Notes under the pieces: generated by a model
Database searches by the model: none
The model's input: the letters and a program-made list of their open reading frames with translations, nothing else
Told to the model about the DNA's origin: nothing
Shown here: positions 63,672 to 64,000 of the stretch, one piece after another
How the letters are laid out: each line of letters opens with the position of its first letter
How positions within the stretch are numbered: the stretch's first letter is position 1
DNA from: Clostridia bacterium
GTDB taxonomy: Bacteria; Bacillota; Clostridia; TANB77; CAG-508
DNA: 64,000 nucleotides
Direction: 5' to 3'
Assembly: GCA_022790975.1 (NCBI GenBank)
Contig: JAAVYF010000043.1
Location: 1-64,000, forward strand
Position numbers and translations under genes: made by a program

Positions 63672-64000
63672 TTATCTTCGTGTTCTTTGATATTTTCTTT
63701 CCATTATATATAAATAAAAAAATAGTATAAGTATAATAGAAATTATAATAGTTAGAAGAGCATATTTTATATCGTATTTTATATCATCTATAACACTAAT
63801 CTCTTTATTTAGAAAAGGAAAGTCTTTTCTTTTATATTGAATTTTTATATTGTCATCTTTATTTATATTATTCCATATCAAATAATTATCTTTTTGTTTT
63901 TGAAATTTATTATTTTTTACTTTCGTTTTGTTCCATTTTAAAGTAATATTATCTAATTCCAAATTAATAAAAGAATATGGTGAAAAGTTATATGAACATT
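63672..64000 (-). CDS. C-terminal part of a membrane-anchored protein (runs off the window)
   Basis: On the minus strand the frame is open to the window edge, so the 5' end is outside. The visible 110 residues contain a hydrophilic beta-rich stretch (LDNITLKWNKTK, YLIWNNINKDDNIKIQYK), one C-terminal membrane span (about 20 residues before the end, ALLTIIISIILILFFYLY) and a basic tail ERKYQRTRR. This is the layout of a type I surface protein with an extracellular domain. The family is not recognisable. Confidence 0.55.
   Translation of the reverse strand, partial: CSYNFSPYSFINLELDNITLKWNKTKVKNNKFQKQKDNYLIWNNINKDDNIKIQYKRKDFPFLNKEISVIDDIKYDIKYALLTIIISIILILFFYLYIMERKYQRTRR

Overview
The window is a contiguous piece of a very AT-rich chromosome of a spore-forming Clostridia-like Bacillota, probably an uncultured gut lineage. 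The support is clostridial gene order (yqfC-yqfD-ybeY-era-yqzL-recO; frr-uppS-cdsA-rseP-polC), Gram-positive PolC and MutS2, sporulation genes (spoVT, pdaA, yqfC/yqfD, ytfJ/gerW), sortases with an LPXTG substrate, AGGAGG ribosome sites and frequent TTG starts. I do not assign a genus.

The outstanding feature is a recurring one-base insertion. Ten conserved genes (clpB, yqfD, glmS, htrA, pdp, rseP, polC, mutS2, spoVT, ytfJ) are split between reading frames at 20 places. At every place the extra base is a C directly in front of a glycine codon GGN, so the ribosome meets an in-frame CGG followed by N and must move +1 to read GGN as Gly. Removing just that C restores a normal-length family member each time. 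polC needs four such events, pdp and mutS2 three each, and rseP has two back to back (CGGT CGGA for its conserved Gly-Gly). In the native AT-rich genes I find no CGG read as arginine: zero-frame CGG occurs only at these sites. The simplest reading is that CGGN works as a four-base glycine codon, or an obligatory +1 frameshift codon, in this organism. The codon before it is different at most sites, which points to an event in the ribosomal A site rather than classical P-site slippage.

Layout. 1-6.2 kb: a membrane protein, engB, a YaaL-like protein, a flavodiiron protein and uvrC. 6.2-7.8 kb: two tandem self-contained cassettes with consensus promoters and nearly identical 3' stem-loops. 7.8-11.5 kb: an RNA methyltransferase, a lone receiver domain, a tiny hydrophobic peptide gene, a pseudouridine synthase and pdaA. 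11.6-15.2 kb: an accessory island between 33-bp direct repeats, with a broken pseudopilin, an (AC)11 microsatellite in a small ORF, a pseudopilin fused to leucine-rich repeats and a higher-GC gene of foreign appearance. 15.3-29.2 kb: clpB, a DUF4116 protein, an ABC exporter, the yqfCD-ybeY-era-recO block and glmS. 29.3-34.8 kb: htrA, a pseudopilin, rnhB, pdp and an M18 aminopeptidase. 34.9-40.6 kb: a HEPN remnant, a Cro/C1-type regulator divergent from sortase, an LPXTG-anchored cohesin-like protein and a 1086-residue dockerin protein. 41-49 kb: frr-uppS-cdsA-rseP-polC. 49-60 kb: a DUF1294 protein, a PHP hydrolase, lexA, mutS2, an ECF sigma/anti-sigma pair, spoVT, a second sortase, two tRNAs, scpA, a DUF2953 protein and ytfJ. 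60-64 kb: an alkaline-phosphatase-superfamily protein, two higher-GC cassettes (one a remnant), an HD hydrolase and a partial membrane protein.

The foreign-looking cassettes carry CGG in zero frame as ordinary arginine. This contrasts with the native genes: either these genes come from donors with the standard code, or the frameshift depends on context.
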